Source: Pegethrix bostrychoides GSE-TBD4-15B (lineage in GTDB: Bacteria; Cyanobacteriota; Cyanobacteriia; Elainellales; Elainellaceae). From it: a stretch of 64,000 nucleotides of DNA. The stretch's first letter is position 1; each line of letters opens with the position of its first letter. The notes under the pieces were generated by a model. It ran no database searches. It was not told the origin of the DNA and saw only the letters and a list, made by a program, of their open reading frames with translations. The stretch lies in contig JAHHHV010000068.1 of assembly GCA_019359155.1 (NCBI GenBank), positions 85,692 to 149,691 on the forward strand. Reading direction: 5' to 3'. The translations under genes were made by a program, and so were the position numbers. This document shows, one piece after another, positions 1 through 8,128 of this stretch.

Positions 1-890
1 CAGATATTAAAGCGAAGTTGCGTGCTGATGTGATGTCTGCATCCAAGCATAACCCGATAGGAATTGCTTTTGTAACCAATCAAGAGCTTACACTCACTCA
101 ACGGCAGCAATTACGGAAGATTGCTTCACCTTTCAATCTTGAAGTTTTTCACCTTGAACGCATTACATCAGTTCTTGATTCTCCCCAAATGGCAGGGGTT
201 AGAAAACAATTTCTTGGAATTGAGAGCGTAGATGATATACCGATTTTAGAAGTTCAGTTTTATCAGCCAGGATCTAGACAGTCACTTGGAACAACAATAA
301 AACTTCAGTCTATTGCTCACGGTATTCCAAATTACGGAATCCCGAATCTAGAAACGCCTCGCCAAACTTATTATGGCGGGATAACCCTTCGTCCCGGCAT
401 TATGGATGAGCTAAATCCTTCATATATGCGAGAGAAGGAACAATATGTCAGAGCCAGTGCACTTCTTCAAAAAGTCTTTCTTGGAATTCGTAATAGCAGC
501 ACTCGACTTGCTGAAGGGGTTACGCTTGAAATAGAGGGATTATTGGCTCAAGGTATTGAGGTTGCCGAAGAACTTCCACCACCACCCGTGAGGCAGCGTG
601 TCAATAAAGTTCCGCATATTCGACCACTTTGGTGGAACTCACACATTACTCCTGATGTCGAAACATACGACGACAAATTTCGTATAACGATTCAGTTTGG
701 CACAATTCAACCAGGGCACATTTCAATCATGGAAGAGCCAGTTTTTCTCGGATCTAGAGAATCGACGAAACTATCGATGAATGCCCGAGTAATCGCTAAC
801 AATTTGCCCCTTCCGGCTGAATCTTCTCTCCAAATTGATTTTGATGTTATTCCTAAGCCTCCCCTAGACATTCACTTTCTCAAACAATAG
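1..890 (+). CDS. C-terminal part of an uncharacterised accessory protein (5' end outside window)
   Basis: The frame is open back to the window edge with no convincing start, so this is the 3' end of a longer gene; a TTG at 18 is only the first possible start inside the window. The first 75 or so visible residues, including 'FVTNQELT' and 'SVLDSPQ', resemble a linker region I associate with proteins that carry an N-terminal restriction-endonuclease-like domain, but that domain would lie upstream and cannot be seen. The remaining 200 residues are mixed alpha/beta with no motif I recognise. It is AT-richer than the core genes further right and is followed within 10 bp by a 68-bp repeat found again at 3068. 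Function unknown; an accessory or defence role is an inference from context only. Confidence 0.55.
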   Translation, partial: DIKAKLRADVMSASKHNPIGIAFVTNQELTLTQRQQLRKIASPFNLEVFHLERITSVLDSPQMAGVRKQFLGIESVDDIPILEVQFYQPGSRQSLGTTIKLQSIAHGIPNYGIPNLETPRQTYYGGITLRPGIMDELNPSYMREKEQYVRASALLQKVFLGIRNSSTRLAEGVTLEIEGLLAQGIEVAEELPPPPVRQRVNKVPHIRPLWWNSHITPDVETYDDKFRITIQFGTIQPGHISIMEEPVFLGSRESTKLSMNARVIANNLPLPAESSLQIDFDVIPKPPLDIHFLKQ

Positions 891-896
891 ACGTAT

Positions 897-964
897 AACA
901 TAGCCTCTTGTATGTTGAGGGCAGTCAGTGCAACCTGATGACAGAACCCAACGGCGAATCTGGA
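897..964. repeat. 68-bp dispersed repeat, copy A
   Basis: This segment matches 3068-3135 with about four mismatches; the shared core starts near 'ctcttgtatgttgag' and ends in 'cggcgaatctgga'. The copies are in the same orientation, 2.17 kb apart, and bracket the regulator and carbonic anhydrase genes. Read on the minus strand both copies stay open in the same frame, so it may be a fragment of an old coding sequence or a small mobile-element end. Confidence 0.85.
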
Positions 965-1014
965 GGCTGAGGGTTTAGTTATCTTTTTACTCTCTCCCGG
1001 CTTACATAGATTCT

Positions 1015-2061
1015 TTAGGTATCAACACTCTCTGCCCTACTAATCATCTGTGCAACATCTTTACTAGCATTTATGCTCATGATTTGTATTTCTGGATGTT
1101 GTTTCTTGAAAACCCGGAAAACTTCATCTGCAAATGCTTGTCCTATCGCTTCTACTCCAGAAAAATCAAAGACCACGACTCTAAATTTATCAACACCAGC
1201 TAGTAGCCTTTTTGCTTGCGAACGTGATACTAATCTTTCATCACCATATTGAGCTAAACGAACAGGTACTACTGTTTTCGTAAAAGCATAGTCGTCACCT
1301 GACGAGAAACTATCAAATACCTGTTTAGAAGTTCTGGATGTATTATTATTCAATTTCATAAAAACAGTTGTTCCAGATTGGAAGCCATCTCTCTCGCAAA
1401 TCCAATCTTCCGCTTTGTTGAACTCATGCGAGAAATAGACACTACCAGACAGTATTGCAAATTCATCAAACATACGTGACGTAAAAAATATACCTTGACC
1501 ACTATGACGATCTGGGTCAGTTGTCAGTTTACCTTTTGCTAACTCAAGAACCGCGTGGCGCTCGTCGTGTAGTTGTAATGCTCTCTGGATCTTCTTGAAA
1601 ATTCCTTCTCCGTCATCATGAATAATTATTTGAGTGTCAACCGCTGTTTTCTCTAGTTGAACAGTAACTGTCGTTCCAGATGAGTGATCTATAGCATTAT
1701 TCAACATTTCAGTAAATCCATAAATCCAAATATCTTTGACATTATCAGGTAGGTCAACCATCAAGGATTTTATATCAGAATCCCAAACAACATCTTCTTC
1801 AAGCTTGTTAGCTAGCTGATATTTTTGCATCCATTCAACTAATGGATGTAGGTAATAATTTCTATTCTTTGTAGAGCCTTTAACTACAATTGCTTTTTGT
1901 TCAACAAGACGTTGCATATGTTTATTGATAGCCTGCCTAGTAATACCGAATTCTTGAGATGTCAAAGCAACAACATCTCTTGGATGCTCTTCTACATTCG
2001 TCAGGATAAACTGGCGAATCTGCTCACCACGCCTACGAACTCTTGACACTAGCCCCTCCAT
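1015..2061 (-). CDS. HTH - GHKL ATPase - STAS-like (DUF4325) regulator
   Basis: Three parts are visible. A winged-helix DNA-binding region covers about residues 1-75 ('ITRQAINKHMQRL'). A GHKL/HATPase_c domain follows at about 85-235, with an N-box ('EMLNNAIDHS'), a G1 box ('DDGEGI') and a G2-type 'HSGQGI'. A STAS-like DUF4325 domain ends the protein ('VVVFDFSGVEAIGQAF'). There is no phospho-acceptor His, so this is not a classical sensor kinase; anti-sigma-like ATPase/STAS switching coupled to transcription is the likely theme (inference). The ATG at 2061 is preferred to the TTG two codons upstream. Three helically phased repeats lie at and just upstream of the start and could be its own operator. 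Target and signal are unknown. Confidence 0.8.
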   Translation of the reverse strand: MEGLVSRVRRRGEQIRQFILTNVEEHPRDVVALTSQEFGITRQAINKHMQRLVEQKAIVVKGSTKNRNYYLHPLVEWMQKYQLANKLEEDVVWDSDIKSLMVDLPDNVKDIWIYGFTEMLNNAIDHSSGTTVTVQLEKTAVDTQIIIHDDGEGIFKKIQRALQLHDERHAVLELAKGKLTTDPDRHSGQGIFFTSRMFDEFAILSGSVYFSHEFNKAEDWICERDGFQSGTTVFMKLNNNTSRTSKQVFDSFSSGDDYAFTKTVVPVRLAQYGDERLVSRSQAKRLLAGVDKFRVVVFDFSGVEAIGQAFADEVFRVFKKQHPEIQIMSINASKDVAQMISRAESVDT

Positions 2062-2113
2062 CGTCAACTATTCGTCCCATCATTGTCAACCTTATGAGAT
2101 TCATTGTCAACCT
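2058..2113 (-). promoter_or_regulatory. Phased direct repeats at the regulator gene start
   Basis: A 13-bp repeat (tcattgtcaacct on the + strand) occurs exactly at 2080-2092 and 2101-2113, 21 bp start to start. A degenerate third copy at 2058-2070 overlaps the start codon, 22 bp away. Read on the coding strand the core is ggttgaca, so a repeat could also serve as a -35 box. The two-turn spacing suggests same-face binding by a dimeric regulator, plausibly the HTH protein itself. Confidence 0.5.
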
Positions 2114-2249
2114 GATTGCTTTAGTTTGAAGATTTAGTTCAGAAGTGAGTTTTGTAATCGCCTTTTAGTAGAGAATCTTCTCAAGCAAGCGTCATAAATT
2201 ACTTTTGCCGATTAGTGACAATCTTCCGGTCTTTTACATTGAGACAATT

Positions 2250-3020
2250 ATGAAGCGAACTCCAAGCCAGCAAAATATTTCACGAAGAAGCCTTCTTCAA
2301 TTCGGGGCAGGACTTATTGGCACAAGCTCTCTCACAGCTTGGTTGGGCACGGGTGCATTAGCTCAAACATTTGAGTATCGGGCATCTCATAAAAATCAAG
2401 ACCAACTTATTGCTGCTGTTCCAGACGGTGCTCATGCTGTGAGCGGTTTGACTCACGATGAAGCATTGGCAAAACTGATGGAAGGAAACCAGCGATTCGT
2501 CGCTAGAAGGCGGCTCAATCCTCATCAAGATTTTGCTCGCATTACTGAAGTTGCAGCAGGACAAGCCCCCTTTGCCGCTATTTTAAGCTGTGCAGACTCA
2601 CGAGTAGTGCCGGAGATTGCGTTTGATCAGGGGATCGGCGATCTCTTTGTAGTCCGGGTTGCTGGCAATATTGCTATCACCGAAGATATTGCTAGTGAAG
2701 AGTATGCGGTCAGTGTCCTAAAAGCACCCCTACTGATGGTTTTAGGACATGAACGATGTGGAGCCGTGGATGCGGCTCTAAAAGGGGGTGAATTCCCAGG
2801 TGTCATTGAATCGCTTGTATTTGCAATTCGACCAGCAGTTCAAGCTTCGGAGGGAGAATCGGGCGATCGCCTCACAAACGCGGTCAAGGCAAATGTGCGA
2901 TTACAAGTACAACGACTACAAACCTCTTCTGTGATTGCTTCAGCAGTGCAAGAAGGAAAACTCAAGATCGTTGGTGCATACTACGATCTCGATACGGGTG
3001 AAATTAGTTTGGTCAGCTAG
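2250..3020 (+). CDS. Beta-class carbonic anhydrase with Tat signal
   Basis: It catalyses reversible CO2 hydration with a catalytic zinc. The beta-class signatures are present: 'CADSR' with Zn ligand Cys114 and the Asp/Arg pair, and 'HERC' with His167 and Cys170. The N-terminus carries a twin-arginine signal ('SRRSLLQFGAG') followed by a hydrophobic stretch and 'ALA' near residue 38, so export in folded, metal-loaded form to the periplasm or thylakoid lumen is expected. I chose the ATG at 2250 because the Tat motif then sits at residues 11-16; an upstream TTG at 2205 would add 15 residues. It stands alone in an AT-richer block between two copies of a 68-bp repeat, so acquisition by transfer is plausible. 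Confidence 0.9.
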   Translation: MKRTPSQQNISRRSLLQFGAGLIGTSSLTAWLGTGALAQTFEYRASHKNQDQLIAAVPDGAHAVSGLTHDEALAKLMEGNQRFVARRRLNPHQDFARITEVAAGQAPFAAILSCADSRVVPEIAFDQGIGDLFVVRVAGNIAITEDIASEEYAVSVLKAPLLMVLGHERCGAVDAALKGGEFPGVIESLVFAIRPAVQASEGESGDRLTNAVKANVRLQVQRLQTSSVIASAVQEGKLKIVGAYYDLDTGEISLVS

Positions 3021-3067
3021 GATGACATCATTAGATCACATGTTGCTGAAAGGCATAATTGCCAGCT

Positions 3068-3135
3068 AACATAATCTCTTGTATGTTGAGGGCAGGCAGT
3101 GCAACCTGATGACAGAACCCAACGGCGAATCTGGA
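3068..3135. repeat. 68-bp dispersed repeat, copy B
   Basis: Second copy of the element at 897-964, same orientation and nearly identical. It lies 47 bp after the carbonic anhydrase stop and about 150 bp before an IS5-type transposase remnant, which points to past mobile-element activity here. Confidence 0.85.
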
Positions 3136-3289
3136 TAGCCTCTCATGCGCTTGACGCTGTGCCTCAGATTTTAGATCCCGACTGGGTTTTGTAACGACTA
3201 TGCACTGAAAGTGCGCCAAGGGAAAGCCCAACTCATCCTACTCCAGCAGAAAATTATCTCGCTCCTGATTCGATGGATTCCGGTGATGC

Positions 3290-3463
3290 TCCAAATACTC
3301 ACCTACCAACTCCTGTGACAAGGCGCTTTACTGCGAGCGCAACCGAGTGGAGCGGTGGTTCAACCGGCTCAAGCCGTATCGTCGGATAGCGACTGGCTAT
3401 GAGAATAACGGCCAGAACTACCCGGCTATGCTGACTTTAGCCTCTATTCTGATGTGGTTATAG
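3290..3463 (+). pseudogene. IS5-family transposase remnant (C-terminus only)
   Basis: The frame ending at the TAG of 3461 encodes the typical end of an IS5-type DDE transposase, with 'ERWFNRLKPYRRIATGYE' followed by 'AMLTLASILMWL'. The Glu of 'RVERWFNRLK' is the usual position of the last catalytic acidic residue. The rest of the transposase and recognisable terminal inverted repeats are missing, so the element is dead. Between the carbonic anhydrase stop (3020) and the next gene (3541) I see only this remnant and the 68-bp repeat. Confidence 0.8.
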
Positions 3464-3540
3464 CTTTAAAACACGTCCTAATGTCAGAGTGGTGATTTTA
3501 ATGATTGACCGCGCCCTACCCTAAAAATGTTAAATGGGTT

Positions 3541-4668
3541 CTATAGATTTTCTGATATTCCGCAGTGAGCGATCGGCAAAACCACCGTGAACGTTGTACC
3601 ACCATTAAGCTCACTCACGAGTGAAATGGTGCCGCCAGCTCGCGCTATAGCCTGCTTAACAATTGCCAGACCCAATCCAGTACCCGGTACGCCACCCACT
3701 GTTTTAGTGCGGTAGAACGCCTCGAATATATTCTGCTGATCATTTTCGGAAATGCCAACGCCTTGATCTTTCACTTCAAATGTGACAGATTCTGGACAAT
3801 GCTGAACGGTCAAGTAAACAATGCTATCTACGGGTGAATACTTCAGGGCATTCGAGAGCAGATTGATTAAAATTTGCCGCAGCAAGGTTTCGTCAATCTG
3901 CGCTTTGCTAGAGTTGGCCTCGCAGCTGTAGGAAAAGTCAACGATGCGAGGCACCTCCAGGCTAATTTTGATCTCTTCCACCAGCTGTTGACAAAATGGC
4001 TCAATCGCAATCGCCGTAGGGTTTGATAAGGGGCTGCTCTCAGTTCTAATCATGGTCAGCACGTCATCCAGCAGCAGCGTTGTGCGGCTCGCCGCTCTTT
4101 GAATGCGCTGCAAAAAGTCCGTTTGCTGCTCTGGAGAGACATCCCGTTTTTCTAAGAGCCGCGCAAATCCCAAAATCGTATTCAGCGGATTGCGAAATTC
4201 GTGCGAGGTGATTGCGATAAAGTGTGACTTGAGATCATTTAGCTCTCGTTCACGGGTAATCAAATCGTTGAGCTGCAATGAGAATCGGCGCGATCTCAGC
4301 AGCATTTCAATTCGTACCCGCAGCTCTGTTTTTTGGATGGGTTGCGTAATCAGCTCGTCGATGCTTTCCCAAAGATTGCGGGTAATCAAATTCACATCAG
4401 GCCGAGCGGTCACGAGCAAAACGGGCAGCAAAACTGGCTGCTCTCGCTGCTTTCTCGCCTGAATTTCTGGCCAGAGATGCGTCAGCGCCATGCCGTCCAG
4501 AATGCATAGATCAAACGGCTGCTCTAGCGCTGCGGCGGATGTAGATTGAGCGGTTGGCTCCCCGGCAGTCACCTCATAAAATTGCTTGAGATATTCCACC
4601 AGCAAGCGGTGGTTTTCGGACTGCTCAATAAATACTAAGATCTGTGCCTTTCTAGATTCTTGTTGCAT
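3541..4668 (-). CDS. Receiver - histidine kinase hybrid protein
   Basis: An N-terminal response-regulator receiver (about residues 8-125, likely phospho-acceptor Asp58 in 'DLCILDG') is fused to a HisKA dimerisation domain with the phospho-accepting His156 in 'SHEFRNPL'. A HATPase_c domain follows, with an N-box ('LLSNALKY'), G1 ('DQGVGI') and G2 ('GTGLGL'). No membrane segment is present, so it is cytoplasmic. It begins 6 bp after the KaiC-like gene stop and is almost certainly co-transcribed with it. The expected role is to pass the state of the KaiC-like ATPase, or an upstream phosphate, to an output protein not encoded nearby (inference). Confidence 0.9.
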   Translation of the reverse strand: MQQESRKAQILVFIEQSENHRLLVEYLKQFYEVTAGEPTAQSTSAAALEQPFDLCILDGMALTHLWPEIQARKQREQPVLLPVLLVTARPDVNLITRNLWESIDELITQPIQKTELRVRIEMLLRSRRFSLQLNDLITRERELNDLKSHFIAITSHEFRNPLNTILGFARLLEKRDVSPEQQTDFLQRIQRAASRTTLLLDDVLTMIRTESSPLSNPTAIAIEPFCQQLVEEIKISLEVPRIVDFSYSCEANSSKAQIDETLLRQILINLLSNALKYSPVDSIVYLTVQHCPESVTFEVKDQGVGISENDQQNIFEAFYRTKTVGGVPGTGLGLAIVKQAIARAGGTISLVSELNGGTTFTVVLPIAHCGISENL

Positions 4669-4674
4669 GGAAGC

Positions 4675-6114
4675 CTACTCAGAATCTGGGATGAATTTTG
4701 GCATCCCGCTCAGGATGCCGCGGAGCTGGCCGAGAGGCTGTCCGACTTTCACGCCATAACGGCTAATTTCAAACTCGCGCAGCGCTTTCTCAAAATTGCT
4801 CATCCGCTTTTTCAAGACCCCAATTGCGCGCCGCAGCTCGCCTTCCATTTCGATGTATCGCAAAAAGATAATATTATCTGCCAAATAGCTGATGCCGATT
4901 TCTGTGGCGCGGAAGTCGCCGGTGATGGTTTCGACTTCGTTGACCAGCAGCACCGCCACGCCCATATTTTGCAAATATTTACAGAGGGCATGAATGCTGC
5001 TCACAAGCTCTTCACCCCGCACCGAGAGCCGGTAGCCTGAAAGGCTATCAATCATCACAATTCGCACGTTGTGCTGCTCGACTTCTTGACGCACCATACT
5101 CGCAAATTCATCCGGCGAATATCGCAAGGGTTCAATTTGCACCACCGAAAGCGTTTCTCTCTCCAACATTGCATCCACAGCAATATTGATCCCCCGGCAG
5201 CGGTGCAGTAATGTCTCTTTGCTTTCCTCAAACGAGTAGATCACCGAGCGCTCGCCCCGTCCGGCAGCTTCTTTCATAAACTGAGTGCCCAGCGTACTCT
5301 TGCCCACGCCGCTTGGCCCCGTAATCACGGTAATAGCGCCCCGCTCAATGCCACCATTCAGCAACTCGTCAATTTCCGGAATACCGGACGAGATTGTCTC
5401 GATGGTCAACGCCTGATTGCGGGTACCTGGCACTAGCCTTGGGAAAAGCACCATTCCGCGCTGGGTAAGCTGAAGCGAATGTCGCCCCCCCTGAAAATTA
5501 CTGCCTCGCAGCTTAGAGACGCAGAGAGCCCGATCCTGATTTTCAAGGCTCAAATTCAGCACCCCGTCACTCATAAACTGCAAGTCGTCATCGGGCGCGT
5601 CGCGGCTGTCTTCCGAGGTGAACAGTACAGTTGCTTTGTGCTCTCTCAAAAACCGCAAAAAAGACAGCACCTGCTTGCGAAACTGAAACGGATTGGCCGA
5701 AAAATAGCGGAACTGCGTAATTGAGTCGATGAAGATCCGCTGGGGCTGTAAAGATTCAATCTGCTCCACGATCATTTGGGTGATGGGTTCTCGTTCGACT
5801 TCGGCGGGCGAGAAGATGTCGTAAGTTTGCACCTTCGCAAAGAAATCAGTGGTCGGACTGAGATCTAGAAATGTTGTGGTGCTCAAGTCTAAGCCTAAGC
5901 CTTGCGCGGCAGTTTGCAGTTGGGCGACAGGTTCTTCAAGGGTAATAAACAGGCTCGATTCGCCCGCTGTCGCACCTGCGGTCAAGAAATGTAAGCCCAC
6001 CGTCGTTTTGCCTGTTCCAGGCTGCCCACGCACCAGATAAGCTCGGTTGGGAAGGTAGCCGCCATTGAGAACTTCATCCAGCCCCAGAATGCCTGACTGT
6101 AGTTTTTCGAGCAT
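4675..6114 (-). CDS. KaiC-like double-domain RecA/DnaB ATPase (KaiC paralogue)
   Basis: Two tandem KaiC domains are present. CI has Walker A 'GQPGTGKTT' (residues 30-38) and paired catalytic Glu60/Glu61; CII has Walker A 'GPSGVGKST' (266-273) and Glu296/Glu297. At 479 residues it is shorter than canonical clock KaiC (about 519). By hand alignment to clock KaiC, the Ser431-Thr432 phosphorylation pair corresponds to Ser409-Tyr410, so one site is kept and the Thr is Tyr. There is no kaiA or kaiB in the window; its partner is the receiver/histidine kinase immediately downstream. This fits a KaiC paralogue acting in signal transduction rather than the core oscillator (inference). The start ATG at 6114 gives the family N-terminus 'SGILGLDEVLNGG'. 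Confidence 0.9.
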   Translation of the reverse strand: MLEKLQSGILGLDEVLNGGYLPNRAYLVRGQPGTGKTTVGLHFLTAGATAGESSLFITLEEPVAQLQTAAQGLGLDLSTTTFLDLSPTTDFFAKVQTYDIFSPAEVEREPITQMIVEQIESLQPQRIFIDSITQFRYFSANPFQFRKQVLSFLRFLREHKATVLFTSEDSRDAPDDDLQFMSDGVLNLSLENQDRALCVSKLRGSNFQGGRHSLQLTQRGMVLFPRLVPGTRNQALTIETISSGIPEIDELLNGGIERGAITVITGPSGVGKSTLGTQFMKEAAGRGERSVIYSFEESKETLLHRCRGINIAVDAMLERETLSVVQIEPLRYSPDEFASMVRQEVEQHNVRIVMIDSLSGYRLSVRGEELVSSIHALCKYLQNMGVAVLLVNEVETITGDFRATEIGISYLADNIIFLRYIEMEGELRRAIGVLKKRMSNFEKALREFEISRYGVKVGQPLGQLRGILSGMPKFIPDSE

Positions 6115-6367
6115 ATCTTCTGCTTTTTTTGATGCTTTTTCTGACGGGATGCCAAATTAAAAAAACGAATGATCTATATGATTTAAGTCAGCGTGGGAGC
6201 TACCAGAAGTTTATCAGAGGTTTTTTGTTAAACCACCTATATTCCCGCCCAAATGCCAGGATTCTGGGATTTAAGCAAGTGAGCCAATAAGCTGCCTATT
6301 CATTGTACAGCTAGCCTCTACCGACTCGTCGGGTTGCCTCATTCAGCAGCTAGCCAGACAGAGCGTT

Positions 6368-7852
6368 CTACAAAAAAGCCGTATAGTCTTGCCCCAAAAA
6401 CAGCGCTCGCTCAGCGCGGCGGCGACGGGTTAAGCCTGCCAGCGTTTGGCCACCCGCCTTATCCCAGCGCAAAAACTGATCGGCAGCGCCCCGATAGTCG
6501 CGTTGGTTCAGCAGTCGCAGCAGCGTCGAGCCACCCAGCGCGCCCTCCCCGACGTTATAGGCAAAGCTGACCAGCGCCGAAAACTGAGCGCTGGTCAGCG
6601 GTACGTTCACCAGATTGCTCACAGCGCGTTCAAATCGATTCAGGTCGCGCTTCAGCAGCTCTTCGGCCTGCGCTTCGGTGATTACCATGCCGGGACGCAC
6701 GCCGCTGGTCGTGCCGTAGCCAATTGTCCAAACGCCAACTGCATCTTGATAAGCATTCAGGCGCAGTCCTTCAAAGGCTTTGAGCAAGCGTAGCCCGTCT
6801 CGGTTGATTTTGCCGCTGCTGGGTGCAGGTGTTGGTGCTGGAGCCGGTGCTGGTGTCGGTGCGGGAGCCGGAATGGGCACGACTTTACCATCTCTTAGCA
6901 CTTGCACTGCCGGACGGTAAACATGCCAAGTGTTGCGGCCCTTAAACTGTACCTGATCGCCATCTGCGTCTTTGCCCAGCGTGACTTGGAGGTGATCGTT
7001 GGCAGCAGAACTATAGGTGGCGAGTGGGAGCAGCGTGCCGTTGCTCAAAAACTGACGCTGGCTGTCGGATAGAGTTGAGCTTTGCACAGGGCTGGTCTTG
7101 AGCCAAGTGTCAATTACGGTTTTTAAGATCAGGGGGCTAGGCGTTGGCGTTGGCGTTGGGACAGGGGCGGGAGTGGGGACGGGAGTGGGAACTGGTGCTG
7201 GCGTTGGAACGGGAACGGGCATTGGAGTGGGAACCGGGCTTGGCGCTGGCGTTGGCGTTGGCACCTGATCGCCCGTGAGGATCTGCACTGCCGGACGATA
7301 GACATACCAGGTGTTGCGCCCCTTAAACTGTACCTGATTGCCGTCTGTGTCTTTGCCCAGGGTGATTTTGAGGTGATTATTGTCGGCGTTCGCGTAGCTA
7401 GTCAGGGGCAGCAGCTCGCCGCCTGACACAAACTGCTTCTGGTCATCACGTAACAGCGAACCCTGACCCGTGCTGGTTTTGAGCCAGGTGTCAGTCAGCG
7501 GCCTCAGCCAGATTGATTGAGTAGGCGCTGGTGCGGGCTTCGGCACAGGTGCAGGCACGGGCGCAGGCACAGGAGCAACAGGCGGTAGCGCCACCAGTTT
7601 GCCGTTATTAAAAATCTGGGTTGCGGGGCGATAGATATACCAGGTGTTGCGGCCTTTGAACTGGAGCTGATTGCCCGCCGCATCTTTGCCCAGGGTCAGC
7701 TTAATGTGATCATCCCCCACCAACTCAAAGCTTGTGACAGGCAGCACTGTCCCGCCTGACACAAACTGACGCTGCGAATCAGGTAGGGTCGAGCCTTGCG
7801 CCGTACTCAGCTTTAGCCAGGTATCGGTGATGGGTTTGATTACATATGCCAT
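6368..7852 (-). CDS. GH24 lysozyme/endolysin with three N-terminal repeats
   Basis: The C-terminal 145 residues form a phage-type GH24 muramidase, with the catalytic Glu in 'LKAFEGLR', Asp in 'YQDAVG' and Thr in 'IGYGTT'. Before it come three 80-residue repeats (about residues 1-84, 114-196, 242-325), each with 'DTWLK', a 'QFxSxG' motif, 'TLGKD' and 'QFKGRNTW'. They are joined by Pro/Ala/Val linkers. The repeats do not match a cell-wall-binding family I know. No signal peptide or anchor is visible. I chose ATG 7852, where repeat 1 begins; an in-frame start at 7936 would add 28 residues. It stands alone, with no phage genes beside it. Release by lysis, a non-classical route or an intracellular role are all possible. 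Confidence 0.85.
   Translation of the reverse strand: MAYVIKPITDTWLKLSTAQGSTLPDSQRQFVSGGTVLPVTSFELVGDDHIKLTLGKDAAGNQLQFKGRNTWYIYRPATQIFNNGKLVALPPVAPVPAPVPAPVPKPAPAPTQSIWLRPLTDTWLKTSTGQGSLLRDDQKQFVSGGELLPLTSYANADNNHLKITLGKDTDGNQVQFKGRNTWYVYRPAVQILTGDQVPTPTPAPSPVPTPMPVPVPTPAPVPTPVPTPAPVPTPTPTPSPLILKTVIDTWLKTSPVQSSTLSDSQRQFLSNGTLLPLATYSSAANDHLQVTLGKDADGDQVQFKGRNTWHVYRPAVQVLRDGKVVPIPAPAPTPAPAPAPTPAPSSGKINRDGLRLLKAFEGLRLNAYQDAVGVWTIGYGTTSGVRPGMVITEAQAEELLKRDLNRFERAVSNLVNVPLTSAQFSALVSFAYNVGEGALGGSTLLRLLNQRDYRGAADQFLRWDKAGGQTLAGLTRRRRAERALFLGQDYTAFL
7138..7262. repeat. Short tandem repeats encoding a Pro-rich linker
   Basis: Repeated 6-bp steps such as ggcgtt and gggaac encode the alternating Pro/Val/Thr/Ala linker between repeats 2 and 3 of the lysozyme. 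Shorter linkers of the same type are at 6830-6875 and 7530-7585. Such tracts change length easily by slippage. Confidence 0.75.
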
Positions 7853-8012
7853 ATCTATGCGACAGCGAGAGTCCTCATGCGAGTCCAATTTAGCAAAGAT
7901 CGGGGCTGCGACAGTCAGGATTGCCACCTGCTCCATCCTCTAAGTCCAGGCCAGTGGCAATCCTGCGCCCACTCTATTGCGCCTGCTCTGCTGCGCCCAC
8001 CCCAGCAACTAG

Positions 8013-8029
8013 ATGATAAGCTTTATCAT
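8013..8029. promoter_or_regulatory. Fur-box-like dyad upstream of fur
   Basis: The sequence atgataagctttatcat is a perfect 7-bp inverted repeat with a 3-bp spacer and keeps the TGATAA/TTATCA halves of known Fur sites. It lies 100 bp upstream of the fur start codon, which suits autoregulation. The rest of 7853-8128 shows only AT-rich sequence with no other feature I can name. Confidence 0.55.
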
Positions 8030-8128
8030 TAGATGCATTTAGAAACTGCCCACATCATAAATAAATATTGATAAAGACTTCTATTAACTGATTCAGCGCC
8101 GCTCACCCCTCTCCTCCCAACTCGTCCT

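Noticed and set aside
3031..3231. A 66-codon minus-strand frame covering repeat copy B
   Set aside because: No recognisable family; its reading frame continues through the 68-bp repeat, so it is reported only as a property of the repeat.
4660..5040. A 126-codon plus-strand frame over the KaiC-like gene
   Set aside because: Antisense to conserved KaiC sequence, no family features.
7138..7262. Considered a CRISPR array or minisatellite because of dense tandem repeats
   Set aside because: The repeats are 6-12 bp, have no spacers and encode a Pro-rich linker in frame.
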